Source: Alteromonas sp. M12
GTDB taxonomy: Bacteria > Pseudomonadota > Gammaproteobacteria > Enterobacterales > Alteromonadaceae
DNA length: 64,000 bases
NCBI RefSeq assembly: GCF_037478005.1
Contig: NZ_CP144164.1
Coordinates: 3,162,001-3,226,000 of the forward strand
Reading direction: 5' to 3'
Positions 8,160 through 18,542 of the stretch are shown here, in pieces (the first letter of the stretch is position 1; every line of letters begins with the position of its first letter). The notes under the pieces are model-generated. The model saw only the letters and a list, made by a program, of their open reading frames with translations. It was not told the origin of the DNA and searched no databases. The translations under genes were made by a program, and so were the position numbers.

Positions 8160-9218
8160 CTATTCTCCATCAAAACATAACTGCTTAACTTTTTCGATGA
8201 TCCGTTGAGAACCGTTGGTGTCACTGCTTCCTAACGCCCTATTATGCATTTGAAGCAATCTAGTATCATCAGACCATAAGACCAATAAACGCGCCGTAAC
8301 GTCTTCAATAAGACCCAGCTTTTCGTTGTCACTTTGCATTTTGCTGAAATCCTCAGCAATACACCAACCTTGTTTTACAGCTGCTTGAGTAGCATTAAGT
8401 TGATTGTCAGCCACAGTGACTAAACAACTGGGTGTCGCAGTAGCATGTAATTCGAATTGACTGCCTCCGGCAGCGGAAATGGCCAAGCGTGTTTGCAAAA
8501 ATGATTTAGCTATTTGCTGACAATCGTGTAAATGTTGAATGTCCAGCTCACTGACCTGAATACATTTATTGAGTTCTTGTAAATAAGGGTAAGCTGCGCC
8601 AGTAATCACTTTGAGCTTCCCATCAAAGCCTTTTTGTTCAATGCATTGCAACAAAGGCAGAGTCAAATTATTTGGGTCACTTCCGCCCATAATAATAGTA
8701 AAATATTCTCGCTGCTCAAATGTTTGTTGTTTGAACTCGCAAAATTCTTGGCGTAAAACCCGATAAGACTCACCTATGCACAAATGCGTGTTTGGCTGGT
8801 TGACGTCATATTTCAACTGATGTGCACTACCAGAACCATTGATGATGAGATCGGCATACAGGTTTCCTGAATTATTCATATCATCAAAGCATATTATTGG
8901 GTAATCTAATTGCGCTAACCGCTGGCGATACTGAGACGTAAAATGATAGCCATCAATCACGATTGCCACAACCGAATTGAGTCGGCAAAACTGAGCAATA
9001 AGGTCTATCTCTTGAGCATCCTCTGTGGTTTCGGGTATCACAATGGTTTGCCCAACCCAATCCTGACGAGCATTGCTAATTTTTGACGCTTCAGCGTTAA
9101 GCATAAATACAGGAGTGAGTTGATTTTTTGCTGCAGCTTGAGCCAACGCCAAACAACGCATCAAATGTCCTAAACCAGAGGACACCCCGGCATTCACTCT
9201 GAATAAAATATGCTTCAT
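8160..9218 (-). CDS. pseG: UDP-2,4-diacetamido-2,4,6-trideoxy-beta-L-altropyranose hydrolase
   Basis: PseG removes UDP from the 2,4-diacetamido-trideoxy-altrose nucleotide, releasing the free sugar for PseI. The N-terminal RVNAGVSSGLGHLMRCLALA contains the G-x-GH-x-x-RCL motif that defines the family, with the catalytic histidine in it. The second half holds ITGAAYPYLQEL and SAAGGSQFELHATATP, which resemble the MurG-like nucleotide-binding fold. The length of 352 residues is normal. Cytoplasmic. It lies 30 bases after pseI and just before pseH, keeping the usual Pse pathway order within the operon. Confidence 0.92.
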   Translation of the reverse strand: MKHILFRVNAGVSSGLGHLMRCLALAQAAAKNQLTPVFMLNAEASKISNARQDWVGQTIVIPETTEDAQEIDLIAQFCRLNSVVAIVIDGYHFTSQYRQRLAQLDYPIICFDDMNNSGNLYADLIINGSGSAHQLKYDVNQPNTHLCIGESYRVLRQEFCEFKQQTFEQREYFTIIMGGSDPNNLTLPLLQCIEQKGFDGKLKVITGAAYPYLQELNKCIQVSELDIQHLHDCQQIAKSFLQTRLAISAAGGSQFELHATATPSCLVTVADNQLNATQAAVKQGWCIAEDFSKMQSDNEKLGLIEDVTARLLVLWSDDTRLLQMHNRALGSSDTNGSQRIIEKVKQLCFDGE

Positions 9219-9248
9219 AAAGTAATTAGAAGGTTATGATGACGGTGT

Positions 9249-10301
9249 TCATTCAAATAAGTCCCAATCAAGGGCTGTGCCAGCAGGCAAGTTAGTTTTC
9301 GCCTTTTTACCCAACACACTATCCCAATGTTTTGGCGCAAGACCACTTGCAGGACGTACAATTCTTAGATTTTCACGGCTTAAAGTTTGGCCTTTTTTCA
9401 CATCGACACTGACAAAAATAGAACGTCGATAATGCTTTGACTTTTCTTCTGCCGCACTTCCCCCATAGGTCACTTTACCCATAGCATCGAAGGCTCGCGC
9501 ACTCTCCTCTACCAGCGATTTCAATTCCGCAGGCTCTAATGAAAATGCGGCATCTACCCCCCCAGCATTTCGATCGAGAACAAAATGTTTTTCAATCACA
9601 GTTGCACCTAGTGCGACTGCTGCCACCGAGACTCCGATACCAGCAGTGTGATCAGATAGGCCTACTTGTTGATTAAATGAATCTCGTAAGTGAGGAATAG
9701 TCACTAAGTTGGTATTGCTCGGTTGTGCTGGATAAGTGCTAGTGCATTTGAGCAGTATAATATCTTCGCATCCTGCTTTTTTAGCACAATCTACGGCTTG
9801 TTCTATTTCAGCTAAAGTTGCCATGCCCGTTGACATAATTAACGGTTTTCCAGTTGCCGCAGCTTTGCGTATCAACGGAATATCAGTTAATTCAAAAGAG
9901 GCAATTTTATAACAAGGGACGTCTAAGATTTCCAAAAAATCCACCGCAGCCTCATCAAATGGCGAGCTAAAAGCTTCCATTCCAAGGGCTTTTGCACGCG
10001 CAAATAACCGACTATGCCACTCATAAGGTGTAGATGCTTTTGCATATAAACTATGTAGCGCTTCACCGTGCCATAAACTGTCTTTTTCTTGAATCACAAA
10101 ATCAACCGAATCGACGTTTAATGTCATGCTATCGGCAGTGTAAGTTTGTAATTTTATTGCGTGAGCACCGGCCTTTGCGGCAGCTTCAACCATAGCAACG
10201 GCAAGTTCAAAATCTTGACTATGGTTACCGCTTAGTTCTGCAATAATGAAAGGCGGATGTGAAGGACCAATTAATCGCTCTCCAATGGCGATATCATGCA
10301 T
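9249..10301 (-). CDS. pseI: pseudaminic acid synthase
   Basis: PseI condenses 2,4-diacetamido-2,4,6-trideoxy-altrose with phosphoenolpyruvate to make pseudaminic acid. The N-terminal IGERLIGPSHPPFIIAELSG is the family hallmark. KLQTYTADSMT, KIASFELTDIPLIRK, GLSDHTAGIG and EKHFVLDR are the NeuB-type barrel motifs, followed by a C-terminal SAF (antifreeze-like) domain with RRSIFVSVDVKKGQTLSREN. The frame runs to 10382, but the family start is the ATG at 10301, which overlaps the stop of the upstream gene by eight bases and gives the usual 350 residues. Confidence 0.95.
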   Translation of the reverse strand: MHDIAIGERLIGPSHPPFIIAELSGNHSQDFELAVAMVEAAAKAGAHAIKLQTYTADSMTLNVDSVDFVIQEKDSLWHGEALHSLYAKASTPYEWHSRLFARAKALGMEAFSSPFDEAAVDFLEILDVPCYKIASFELTDIPLIRKAAATGKPLIMSTGMATLAEIEQAVDCAKKAGCEDIILLKCTSTYPAQPSNTNLVTIPHLRDSFNQQVGLSDHTAGIGVSVAAVALGATVIEKHFVLDRNAGGVDAAFSLEPAELKSLVEESARAFDAMGKVTYGGSAAEEKSKHYRRSIFVSVDVKKGQTLSRENLRIVRPASGLAPKHWDSVLGKKAKTNLPAGTALDWDLFE

Positions 10302-11253
10302 TTTCTTGGGCCTCAAATATTGACGTAATACTCTGCGCAAGTTCATTAGCCTGAGGAAACTCACTGTTTTGATCTGTTGCATAATCAGGCATCAAAATGC
10401 GAGGATCAAGTTGCCCTGGTATTAATAAAGTTGGTGTCTCAACACAACTGGCTAAAGAGAACATTGCATTAGGTAAGCAAACTAAAAGATCACTCGCTTT
10501 CAAGCCTTGTAGACGCAACCCCAAAGTCTCTTGTTCGTCGTCTAGTATGACTAGGTATCCGTTATTTTTTAGTATTGTTTCCAGTTCATGTAACTGTGGG
10601 TAAGGATGCTGTATATCATTCAGTGCCAAATAAATAATGCGCTGACTAACATCTTGATATTTTTGAGCTGGTTTAACCTCAATATGCCAATCCATAGACA
10701 TATTTTTAAAACCACAACAACGAGTCAGATAAAATTCAGGGTAGCCCCCATCAGGCAGATTATCACTTGTCCACCATTGACTATGCCAGCGGCTCATCCC
10801 CATAAACGTACTCTGCATGTACTCACCCGCGTTATTCACGTATTCAGGTTTCAAACTTTGATTTTGAATCTGTTCGAGAAGGCTTTGCAGAGGTATACTC
10901 AAATAATTACCCTGCACAGGTTCACCGGCATCTTTAAGAAATCGAGCCAAAATACAAGGCATGAATGCAGTATCTAAGTTTAGAATTTGTTCAAAGCCAA
11001 GCTCAATAATTTGCTCGGCTAAACCAATAAAAGCTTCTAAAGCATGCAGAATATTATCTGGCCAATGCTGGTCAGGTAAACTCAATATTTTCGCATTAGG
11101 GACAGCAAGTCGCAGTACATCTACACCACCGCCATGGGTCAAACAGTAGACTTCAGTATCTGGATTTTGCTGCTGAAGCTGACGAATAGTGGGTACAGCA
11201 ATGCTAGCGACATCGCCCATTTCTAGCATACGGATTACTAAAACTTTACTCAT
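10294..11253 (-). CDS. GT9 (heptosyltransferase)-like protein of the Pse locus
   Basis: A 319-residue protein whose opening KVLVIRMLEMGDVASIAVPT and following alternating strand/helix pattern resemble the GT9 ADP-heptose glycosyltransferase fold. C-terminal LLVCLPNAMFSLASCVETPTLLIPG matches the donor-binding half of that fold. It lies between pseF and pseI with a one-base gap and an eight-base overlap, so it is co-translated with the pseudaminic acid genes. The natural inference is transfer of a sugar onto the glycan, possibly the nonulosonic acid itself, but GT9 proteins normally use ADP-heptose, so the donor is open. No Maf-type flagellin glycosyltransferase is seen in the window. Confidence 0.65.
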   Translation of the reverse strand: MSKVLVIRMLEMGDVASIAVPTIRQLQQQNPDTEVYCLTHGGGVDVLRLAVPNAKILSLPDQHWPDNILHALEAFIGLAEQIIELGFEQILNLDTAFMPCILARFLKDAGEPVQGNYLSIPLQSLLEQIQNQSLKPEYVNNAGEYMQSTFMGMSRWHSQWWTSDNLPDGGYPEFYLTRCCGFKNMSMDWHIEVKPAQKYQDVSQRIIYLALNDIQHPYPQLHELETILKNNGYLVILDDEQETLGLRLQGLKASDLLVCLPNAMFSLASCVETPTLLIPGQLDPRILMPDYATDQNSEFPQANELAQSITSIFEAQENA

Positions 11254-11254
11254 G

Positions 11255-11947
11255 TTAAATTCCTTTGACGTAGGCTTGATACATCAATTCTGCACGTTGC
11301 CAATCTTCGGGGGTGTCAATGTCTTGAACCAAATGACGAGGAAGAACAATGGGCACACTGTGTTGCGAAAATATGCCTTTTTTAGACAAATAGTCATCGG
11401 TTCGGCCCCAATAAAATTGTCCAGCATCGTGATAAGCTTCTTCTAAATCTTGTGAACGCTTAAATATATCTTGCTTGAACATTGGTTCAACAATACCTTG
11501 TTGAACACTGATAGCTCTTTGAATAGGAAATGCAAAACTGGTGACTGCAAAAGAAAAAGATTTATCTTTATCTTGCTGCAAAGACACTAAACCTTTTTGC
11601 AAATACTCAGCTTGCAAAAAAGGCGCTGTAGCATAGATACAGCAACAAAATTCTGGTTTTTCAAAATTATCGATACAATATTGTATCCCATGATTAGTCA
11701 CTGGACGCGTTCCAATGACATCATTGGATAAATTTTCTGGTCGCAGAAAAGGTACCTCTGCACCGTATTTTATCGCAATATCAGCCACTTCTTGAGAATC
11801 TGTAGATACCCAAATTTTATCAAACAAGTTTGCTTCCTGAGCTGCTTGAATAGAATAGGCAATAAGCGGCTTGCCCGCAAAATCACGAATATTTTTTGCC
11901 GGTATACGTTTACTTCCGCCTCGTGCGGGAATGATAGCTAGATTCAA
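11255..11947 (-). CDS. pseF: pseudaminic acid cytidylyltransferase
   Basis: A 230-residue CMP-nonulosonate synthetase. The N-terminal IIPARGGSKRIPAKNIRDF is the CTP-binding signature of the NeuA/PseF family, followed by IWVSTDSQEVADIA and a C-terminal DIDTPEDWQRAE ending typical of the PseF branch. It activates pseudaminic acid with CTP to CMP-Pse, the donor for glycosyltransferases. The start overlaps the pseC stop by four bases, showing translational coupling. Cytoplasmic, normal length. Confidence 0.94.
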   Translation of the reverse strand: MNLAIIPARGGSKRIPAKNIRDFAGKPLIAYSIQAAQEANLFDKIWVSTDSQEVADIAIKYGAEVPFLRPENLSNDVIGTRPVTNHGIQYCIDNFEKPEFCCCIYATAPFLQAEYLQKGLVSLQQDKDKSFSFAVTSFAFPIQRAISVQQGIVEPMFKQDIFKRSQDLEEAYHDAGQFYWGRTDDYLSKKGIFSQHSVPIVLPRHLVQDIDTPEDWQRAELMYQAYVKGI

Positions 11948-13107
11948 GCTAATACCTCATTTAATGCTTGCACAACTCTGTCTTGATCATCGGCTGTCAT
12001 GCTAGGAAATAAAGGTAAAGTTAACGCATTTTGATAATAAACTTCTGCATTAGGGAAATCCCCCTCAGAAAAACCAAGCTTTTGATAATAAGGCTGCAGA
12101 TGTATTGGGATATAATGCACATTAACGCCGATTCCCCGTGCAATTAACCCATTATAAACTGCACTTCGGTCGTGCTGTTTAACTTCAATCATATAAACAT
12201 GCCAGGCACCATTATCGGCATTATCCATGTCTGGTAATTTTAGTGGTAAATGTTTCAACAAGTCTTGATAACGATGGGCTAGATTCTGACGTTTTGTAAT
12301 AAAACCGTCTAATTTTTTGAGTTGCGATAAGCCTAAAGCTGCGTGTAGATCACTCAAGCGGTAGTTATACCCGAGTTCTACTTGTTGATAATACCAAGGT
12401 CCATCAGATGGCCCTTGCATTTGTTTCGGATCCCGAGTTACCCCATGCTTAGCGAACAGTTTAGCGCGCTCATGCAATTCTTCATTATTTGTCAGCACAG
12501 CACCGCCTTCAGCGGTGGTAATAGATTTAACCGGATGGAAGCTCAAAACCGCCAAATCAGAGTATTGGCAACTGCCGATTTTGTAATTCTGATAACTTCC
12601 CCCAAAACCATGCGCCGCATCTTCAATAATCTGCACTTTGTATTGCCTACAAAGTTTTGCAATTTCTTGCATCGGGCCACTCGCGCCAGAAAAGTGTACG
12701 ACGACAATAGCTTTGGGTAATCGATTAACGTTTGCAGCTTCTGCTAATTTGTTTTCAAGGGCTTCAACGCTGATGTTTCGCGTCGCACTATCAATGTCCA
12801 CAAAATCAATTGATGCACCACAGTACAAAGCACAATTTGCACTGGCAACAAAGGAAATGGGAGAAGTCCAAACAACATCTCCTTTTCCAACGCCAAGCGC
12901 TAAACACGCCACATGCAGTCCAGATGTACCACTATTCACTGCAGTGGCATATTTGGCATTAGTATAATCGGTTAATGCTCGCTCGAATTTAGGAACAACA
13001 CAGCCTTGGGTTAGGAATTGGTTTTGCAGGACATCAATTACAGCAGCAACATCGTCGTCATCAACAAAGTGCTTACCGTAAGGAATCAAATCATTTGGAT
13101 TATTCAA
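11944..13107 (-). CDS. pseC: UDP-4-amino-4,6-dideoxy-N-acetyl-beta-L-altrosamine transaminase
   Basis: A PLP-dependent DegT/DnrJ/EryC1-family aminotransferase of 387 residues. The cofactor lysine lies in LSFHPVKSITTAEGGAV, EDAAHGFGGSY supplies the PLP-binding aspartate, and GYNYRLSDLHAALGLSQLKK is the usual distal motif. In the pathway it aminates the 4-keto sugar produced by PseB. It ends four bases inside pseF and starts nine bases after pseB, so the order pseB-pseC-pseF is preserved as in other flagellin glycosylation loci. Confidence 0.94.
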   Translation of the reverse strand: MNNPNDLIPYGKHFVDDDDVAAVIDVLQNQFLTQGCVVPKFERALTDYTNAKYATAVNSGTSGLHVACLALGVGKGDVVWTSPISFVASANCALYCGASIDFVDIDSATRNISVEALENKLAEAANVNRLPKAIVVVHFSGASGPMQEIAKLCRQYKVQIIEDAAHGFGGSYQNYKIGSCQYSDLAVLSFHPVKSITTAEGGAVLTNNEELHERAKLFAKHGVTRDPKQMQGPSDGPWYYQQVELGYNYRLSDLHAALGLSQLKKLDGFITKRQNLAHRYQDLLKHLPLKLPDMDNADNGAWHVYMIEVKQHDRSAVYNGLIARGIGVNVHYIPIHLQPYYQKLGFSEGDFPNAEVYYQNALTLPLFPSMTADDQDRVVQALNEVLA

Positions 13108-13116
13108 TATTGGGCC

Positions 13117-14118
<1,002 letters not shown>

Positions 14119-14594
14119 TTATCTTGTCTACCTAACACTGTTGAAACGCGAAAAGATGTAACTGCGTTTTTGCTTGTAATTTTATGTTGGCTTATATGTG
14201 TTTCTAGCTATATGTCTATTTAGTTTTTCAACCGCTAATAAACGCAGCAACGACTTAATTGATTTAAATGTAATCACTATTTGGTAGTTTGCAATTCAAA
14301 TCCAATAAGTAACGTCAAACTTTTGAAACTATACCTCTATATAGCCATAACAAGCAATTTCCATTCCTATTGGTTTAAGTGACACAACCTAAACTCAGAG
14401 CTATCAATTATCAAAAATGATTATCTAATACTGCGTTCAAAAAGCCAGTATAAGTAATATATTAGCTTATGAGAATTACGGCATAACTAAAATGCATCGG
14501 AGATTATTAATAACGAAAGGTTTCGTAATTGACTAACTTTGCAGGCTGAATTTTTAACGCTATTTGGACAGTAAAGAACATTGATATTAGTGAA
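14119..14594. other. intergenic region upstream of the pse operon
   Basis: No gene is seen here. The stretch separates the fliT-like gene (minus) from pseB (minus) and must carry the pse operon promoter. I find no clear sigma54 or sigma28 match on the minus strand, so a housekeeping promoter is likely but cannot be pinned down. A short palindrome, ACGAAA-GG-TTTCGT at about 14516-14529, could end the fliD-fliS-fliT transcript, though it lacks a clean T-run. Confidence 0.5.
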
Positions 14595-14903
14595 TTATTT
14601 GTATTTATTGACTATTTTCTTGCCTCTAATTAATCCACTTAATTGTGTTAAAGATTCTTTAAGTTGGCTTTCTACTATCGTTGAAAGCGTATTGTTAACT
14701 ATTATTTCATGCTCAGCAAAAACTTTTTCATTGTCTCGCTCTAGGGATTTAAGGTGATTTGTGACCACATCATCGCGTTTGATAATTAGTTGCTTGAGCA
14801 ACTCATTATCAAGTTCTTTAGCGTCTAAAACAGCTTCAATTTGGCCATTGATATCTTTAAGGTTATCTGGTGTAAATCGATGATTTAAGGTTAGTTTACT
14901 CAC
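14595..14903 (-). CDS. FliT-like flagellar protein (putative chaperone)
   Basis: A 102-residue, mostly helical, charged protein with no signal peptide. It starts inside the stop of fliS (four-base overlap), the position where FliT-type export chaperones lie in many flagellar clusters. Sequence similarity to enterobacterial FliT is not obvious by eye, so the name rests on position, size and helical character. FliT binds the cap protein FliD, and fliD lies just upstream. A conserved hypothetical of unknown role is the alternative. Confidence 0.6.
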   Translation of the reverse strand: MSKLTLNHRFTPDNLKDINGQIEAVLDAKELDNELLKQLIIKRDDVVTNHLKSLERDNEKVFAEHEIIVNNTLSTIVESQLKESLTQLSGLIRGKKIVNKYK

Positions 14904-15331
14904 ACGACTGCAGTACGTTTTTGCCTTTGCGCTTCATAAGCTTCTTGTTTCGCATCTTCGGGGATACTCGCCCAGGCATTCTTAATAGGTAACAACAGAT
15001 TAATCACTTCATCCATGATCTTCAAGTCATTCTGAATATTAGCGTCAGTTACGCGCTGGATCATGTAGTCATACAAATTAAATAAATTCTGACTCACTTC
15101 ACTGCCGATTTCTAAATCTAAGGTATCCCGAAGATTCATTAAAATAGCGGAGACTCGAGATAAGTGCTCTGACTTACCTTCAAAATCTCTGCGCTCAATG
15201 CAGCCCTTACCATAGGCCATGCGGTCTAAAGCGCCCTGCATCAACATCAGGGTAATTTTGTGAGGATCCGCAGATGCCACATCTTGTTTTAAATTGCCTT
15301 TTTTATAAGCATTGATGCCTTTAAGCGCCAT
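14900..15331 (-). CDS. fliS: flagellin export chaperone FliS
   Basis: FliS binds the C-terminus of flagellin in the cytoplasm and keeps it unfolded for export. The 143-residue sequence carries the family pattern: a YKKGNLKQDVASADPHKITLMLMQGALDRM opening split here as helix one, then LNLRDTLDLEIG-like spacing (ILMNLRDTLDLEIGSEVSQN), NLFNLYDYMIQRV and a final helix with INLLLPIKNAW. It lies 13 bases after fliD and overlaps the fliT-like gene, so these are one unit with flaG. Confidence 0.92.
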   Translation of the reverse strand: MALKGINAYKKGNLKQDVASADPHKITLMLMQGALDRMAYGKGCIERRDFEGKSEHLSRVSAILMNLRDTLDLEIGSEVSQNLFNLYDYMIQRVTDANIQNDLKIMDEVINLLLPIKNAWASIPEDAKQEAYEAQRQKRTAVV

Positions 15332-15344
15332 AAATTACAACTCC

Positions 15345-16805
15345 TTATGCTTGACCTAGCGATGCCAATAGCGCACTACCGGTTTGGTTCAGTTTAGTTA
15401 CAGTTTGGTCAAGATTTAAATATTTATCACGTAAAATTTCTTCAAAGCCGAGCATGCGAAGCTCGAATTGTTCTCGCTCATCAGACAACAGATCTTTTTC
15501 ATCTTTTGCTGAGCGCTCTCGAGTAGCTAACAGCCCACTAAAAGTAGTGTATTCTTTAGTATAATCGTACAATCTAGCGGCTATACCATCCTCATCATCT
15601 GTAAACAGTGCTGCGATATCATCAAAATTATCTTCCAATGCTTCAGCCAGACGATCTTCACCGCTACCTAGTCCAAACTCATCATATGAACTAATTTCCA
15701 ATTTACCTTCAGAATTAAGCTCTACTCCAATTGCGAATAAACCCCCCAAAGCAGATGATTCCACACTAGAGCCGATAATACTCGTTAAGCCAGAAGTAAT
15801 GCTTCGCGCCATAAAATCACCGGCCAACACGCCGTCGTCTTCTAGTTCAGAGGTACCATATTTAGTGAGCGTATCGATCTCTTTGGCAAGTGCATTAAAG
15901 TTATCGACAAAATCTCGAATTTTTTTATCTAAACCTTCAGTGTCGTAACCAATTTTTAGTGTGGAAGTCTGAAATTCCCCTAAAGAATCTTTAGTGGAGA
16001 GCGTTGAAGCTTCAAACGAAACACTTGAAATAGTATTTTCAAACTCGTTAGTAGTGGATTCCACCGCAATGCCGTCGATCGTCGCTTTCGCATTTTGTGC
16101 ACTCACCACGGGCTCTAGATAGGTTGCAACTTCAGTAGAATCTGTGGTGGAAACTCTATCCAAATCGGCCAAATTATCATTATTGACAATGACTAAATCA
16201 TTTCCTTCACCTGTAGTTGATGAAGTTAAAACCAGCTTAGCGCCACCAGATGCAGTACCAGTATCAATAATACTGGCGTTAATACCGAAATTATCATCTG
16301 AGCTATTGATTGCATTGGCAAGTTGTTGGAGGGTTTGACCTGCAGTAACATTAATATCGAAACTATCGCCGCTGCTATCAACTTTAAATGTAAGACTACC
16401 GCTACCTGAGGATAAAACAGAGTCGCTTTTGCTTGCAAAGCCGCCATCACTTGCATCCGCAGTTTCTAACCGGCTACCACTAGCTAATTGAGTAATAGCT
16501 ACTTGATATTCGCCTTTAACAGCACTATTGGCAGCTTCAGCAGTAAAAGGCTCGATGCTATCATCTGGGTTGGTAATCTTAGGCTCACGCCCTTGCAAAT
16601 TATTATCGCTGCGCAATTCATCTACGGTGTCTAAAAAGTCACTCATTTTGGATTTTAGCTGGCCAATACCAGAAATTTCCGCGTCTAAGGCCTCTTCTTT
16701 GTCGTCTAAACGAGTCTGTTTTGGTGCTCGCTCAGCCGCAATTAGCTGAGTGACTAAATCATCTAACGCCAGCCCAGAACCTACACCTAACGATTGAATA
16801 GTCAT
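15345..16805 (-). CDS. fliD: flagellar filament cap protein FliD
   Basis: The 486-residue cap protein sits at the filament tip and folds incoming flagellin. The N-terminal IQSLGVGSGLALDDLVTQLI and the following coiled-coil helix (TRLDDKEEALDAEISGIGQL) match the FliD N-domain. The C-terminal helix with KYLNLDQTVTKLNQTGSALL matches the FliD C-domain. The middle is the variable, serine- and threonine-rich leg domain. It is exported by the flagellar type III system and so has no signal peptide. It follows flaG by 19 bases. Confidence 0.95.
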   Translation of the reverse strand: MTIQSLGVGSGLALDDLVTQLIAAERAPKQTRLDDKEEALDAEISGIGQLKSKMSDFLDTVDELRSDNNLQGREPKITNPDDSIEPFTAEAANSAVKGEYQVAITQLASGSRLETADASDGGFASKSDSVLSSGSGSLTFKVDSSGDSFDINVTAGQTLQQLANAINSSDDNFGINASIIDTGTASGGAKLVLTSSTTGEGNDLVIVNNDNLADLDRVSTTDSTEVATYLEPVVSAQNAKATIDGIAVESTTNEFENTISSVSFEASTLSTKDSLGEFQTSTLKIGYDTEGLDKKIRDFVDNFNALAKEIDTLTKYGTSELEDDGVLAGDFMARSITSGLTSIIGSSVESSALGGLFAIGVELNSEGKLEISSYDEFGLGSGEDRLAEALEDNFDDIAALFTDDEDGIAARLYDYTKEYTTFSGLLATRERSAKDEKDLLSDEREQFELRMLGFEEILRDKYLNLDQTVTKLNQTGSALLASLGQA

Positions 16806-16824
16806 AACGAACCTCTTTTAAAAA

Positions 16825-17250
16825 CTAAGCTTGTTTGTTTAATAATACCCCTACTGCGCTGCCAACGTCAGACTGGAGATCTTTGATTCTCTCAGACAAA
16901 GCAAGTACTTCTTCAGAGGGGATTTGTCTAATCACTTCCCCAGACTCTGAGTCGGTTACTTTAACCACTTGTCGTTCACTCTTTTCATCAACAGAAAACG
17001 ACAGTTGACGATTAGTTGCCTGTAGAAAATCACTTATTTCACTAACCGCACTTTCAATGTTCAAAGAACTTTCATTGTTCGATGCGTTGTTATCGGCCTG
17101 CCTTTCTTTTTCTTGACCATTTTGCGCAGACTCGGCGACCGCTTTCTGTTCGTTTCTGAGTTGATTTTGTTCAGATACGTTTACAGAAACAGGTGTTGAT
17201 ACCTCTTGCTGTGCAAAATTCTGGCCATACTGTGAAAAATTGACATCCAT
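16825..17250 (-). CDS. flaG: flagellar protein FlaG
   Basis: A 141-residue protein with a long glutamine/asparagine/serine-rich N-terminus and the compact FlaG domain near the C-terminus: LSFSVDEKSERQVVKVTDS, then IRQIPSEEVLALSERIKDL. FlaG commonly lies between flagellin and fliD in polar flagellar clusters and affects filament length. It stands 92 bases downstream of flagellin 1, with a stem-loop in the gap, so it may be read partly from the flagellin promoter. A purine-rich GGAGGTGG ribosome site precedes the ATG. Confidence 0.9.
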   Translation of the reverse strand: MDVNFSQYGQNFAQQEVSTPVSVNVSEQNQLRNEQKAVAESAQNGQEKERQADNNASNNESSLNIESAVSEISDFLQATNRQLSFSVDEKSERQVVKVTDSESGEVIRQIPSEEVLALSERIKDLQSDVGSAVGVLLNKQA

Positions 17251-17275
17251 CTTCCACCTCCACTTAAAAGCAATT

Positions 17276-17304
17276 TGCCACTAACTGTATAGAGTATAGT
17301 GGCA
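17276..17304 (-). terminator. stem-loop between flagellin 1 and flaG
   Basis: Perfect 8-base arms TGCCACTA and TAGTGGCA enclose a 13-base loop. No T-run follows on the minus strand, so it looks like an attenuator or RNA-stabilising 3' end of the abundant flagellin message that still lets some transcription reach flaG, rather than a full terminator. Confidence 0.5.
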
Positions 17305-17342
17305 TTATCATTGTTAGACTAACCTTAAAAAAGCTAATCAAA

Positions 17343-18167
17343 TTATCCTAGCAAAGACAACGCCGACTGAGGTCGCTGATTTGCTTGACTAAGCACAGAC
17401 AAAGAGGCCTGTTGAACAATTTGATTACGGGTTAGTTCAGCTGTTTCCGTTGCAAAGTCTGTATCACGAATACGTGAACGTGCACCGGCAATGTTTTCTG
17501 AAATATTGCTAAGGTTACGAATGGTTGATTGGAAACGGTTTTGCAACGCACCTAAATCGGCTCGCACAGCACCCACTGTTGATATTGCATTATCAATCGA
17601 AGTTAGTGCACCAGATGCACCTGCGATAGTGGCAACTGAAAGAGAACCTATATTCAAACCAGAAGAACCGTAACCGCCAGAGCGAGATAAGTTCACGGAT
17701 ATGGTTTGTCCGCCATTTGCTCCAACTAAGAAAGCTGCCGAGAAAGATCCCTTCAAAATATCAACACCGGCGAATTGTGAATCGGTTGAGATACGTGAGA
17801 TTTCCGTTTTCAATGCAGAAACTTCTTTTTGCAGTGCTAAACGGTCAGCAGATGTATTAATCCCGTTTTGAGATTGTACCGCCAGGGTACGAATACGTTG
17901 CAATGATGATGTAACCTCACCTAATGCACCTTCAGCTGTTTGTGCTAGTGAAATAGCATCGTTTGCATTACGTACCGCTTGGTTTAGACCTTGTACCTGA
18001 GTAGTAAGACGATCTGAGATTTGTAAACCGGCCGCATCATCTGCTGCTCGGTTGATACGAAAGCCTGACGACAATCTTTCAAATGATGTGCTAAGTGCCT
18101 GTCCTGAATCAAACAACTGTCGCTGCGCATTCAAAGACGACACATTGGTGTTTACATATAAACCCAT
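17343..18167 (-). CDS. fliC: flagellin 1
   Basis: A 274-residue flagellin. The N-terminal [20 protein letters not shown] and [20 protein letters not shown] form the D0/D1 helices. The C-terminal [36 protein letters not shown] and the tail [12 protein letters not shown] complete them. The middle is short, so outer domains are minimal, with Ser/Thr positions that could carry pseudaminic acid. It pairs most closely with flagellin 4. A strong CAGGAGG ribosome site precedes the ATG, and a sigma28 promoter lies about 160 bases upstream, so expression should be late class. Confidence 0.97.
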   Translation of the reverse strand: MGLYVNTNVSSLNAQRQLFDSGQALSTSFERLSSGFRINRAADDAAGLQISDRLTTQVQGLNQAVRNANDAISLAQTAEGALGEVTSSLQRIRTLAVQSQNGINTSADRLALQKEVSALKTEISRISTDSQFAGVDILKGSFSAAFLVGANGGQTISVNLSRSGGYGSSGLNIGSLSVATIAGASGALTSIDNAISTVGAVRADLGALQNRFQSTIRNLSNISENIAGARSRIRDTDFATETAELTRNQIVQQASLSVLSQANQRPQSALSLLG

Positions 18168-18327
18168 ATTTACCTCCTGAGAACTACCTATTAACTGATA
18201 AGGTAATTCGCCTCAATTTTGACTTCCAAGAAATAAATCTTGTAAGCCTCCTCTCTTTGTTTAAGAATCAGCACCTCTACCGATTCTCAACATAAAATTC
18301 TTTAAAAAGAATTCCCCTCAACTAATG

Positions 18328-18354
18328 TTATCGACCGCTACTTGAAGATCTTTA
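18328..18354 (-). promoter_or_regulatory. sigma28 (FliA) promoter of flagellin 1
   Basis: Read on the minus strand: TAAA, 15 bases, GTCGATAA. This is one base off the FliA consensus TAAA-N15-GCCGATAA, with exact spacing. It gives a leader of about 150 bases before the flagellin 1 ATG. The leader holds a perfect palindrome ATTCTTT-AA-AAAGAAT. Confidence 0.8.
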
Positions 18355-18542
18355 GTTTTTTTATTATTTTTTCGTTAAATGTAAATAATTGAAAAATAAC
18401 AACTTTTATATAAAGATGAAAAATAATGAATATTTATTTTAAAAAGATAAGTGAATAGCAGGAGATAAAAAGGTGTTTAGGCTGGTTTTATGTAGGAAGC
18501 CCAATGTTTATTTTTCAACGCCCATTTAATTGGTTTGAACTA

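Noticed and set aside
12382..12967. Plus-strand frames of about 110 codons inside pseC
   Set aside because: They are antisense shadows of a well-supported gene, with no independent signals.
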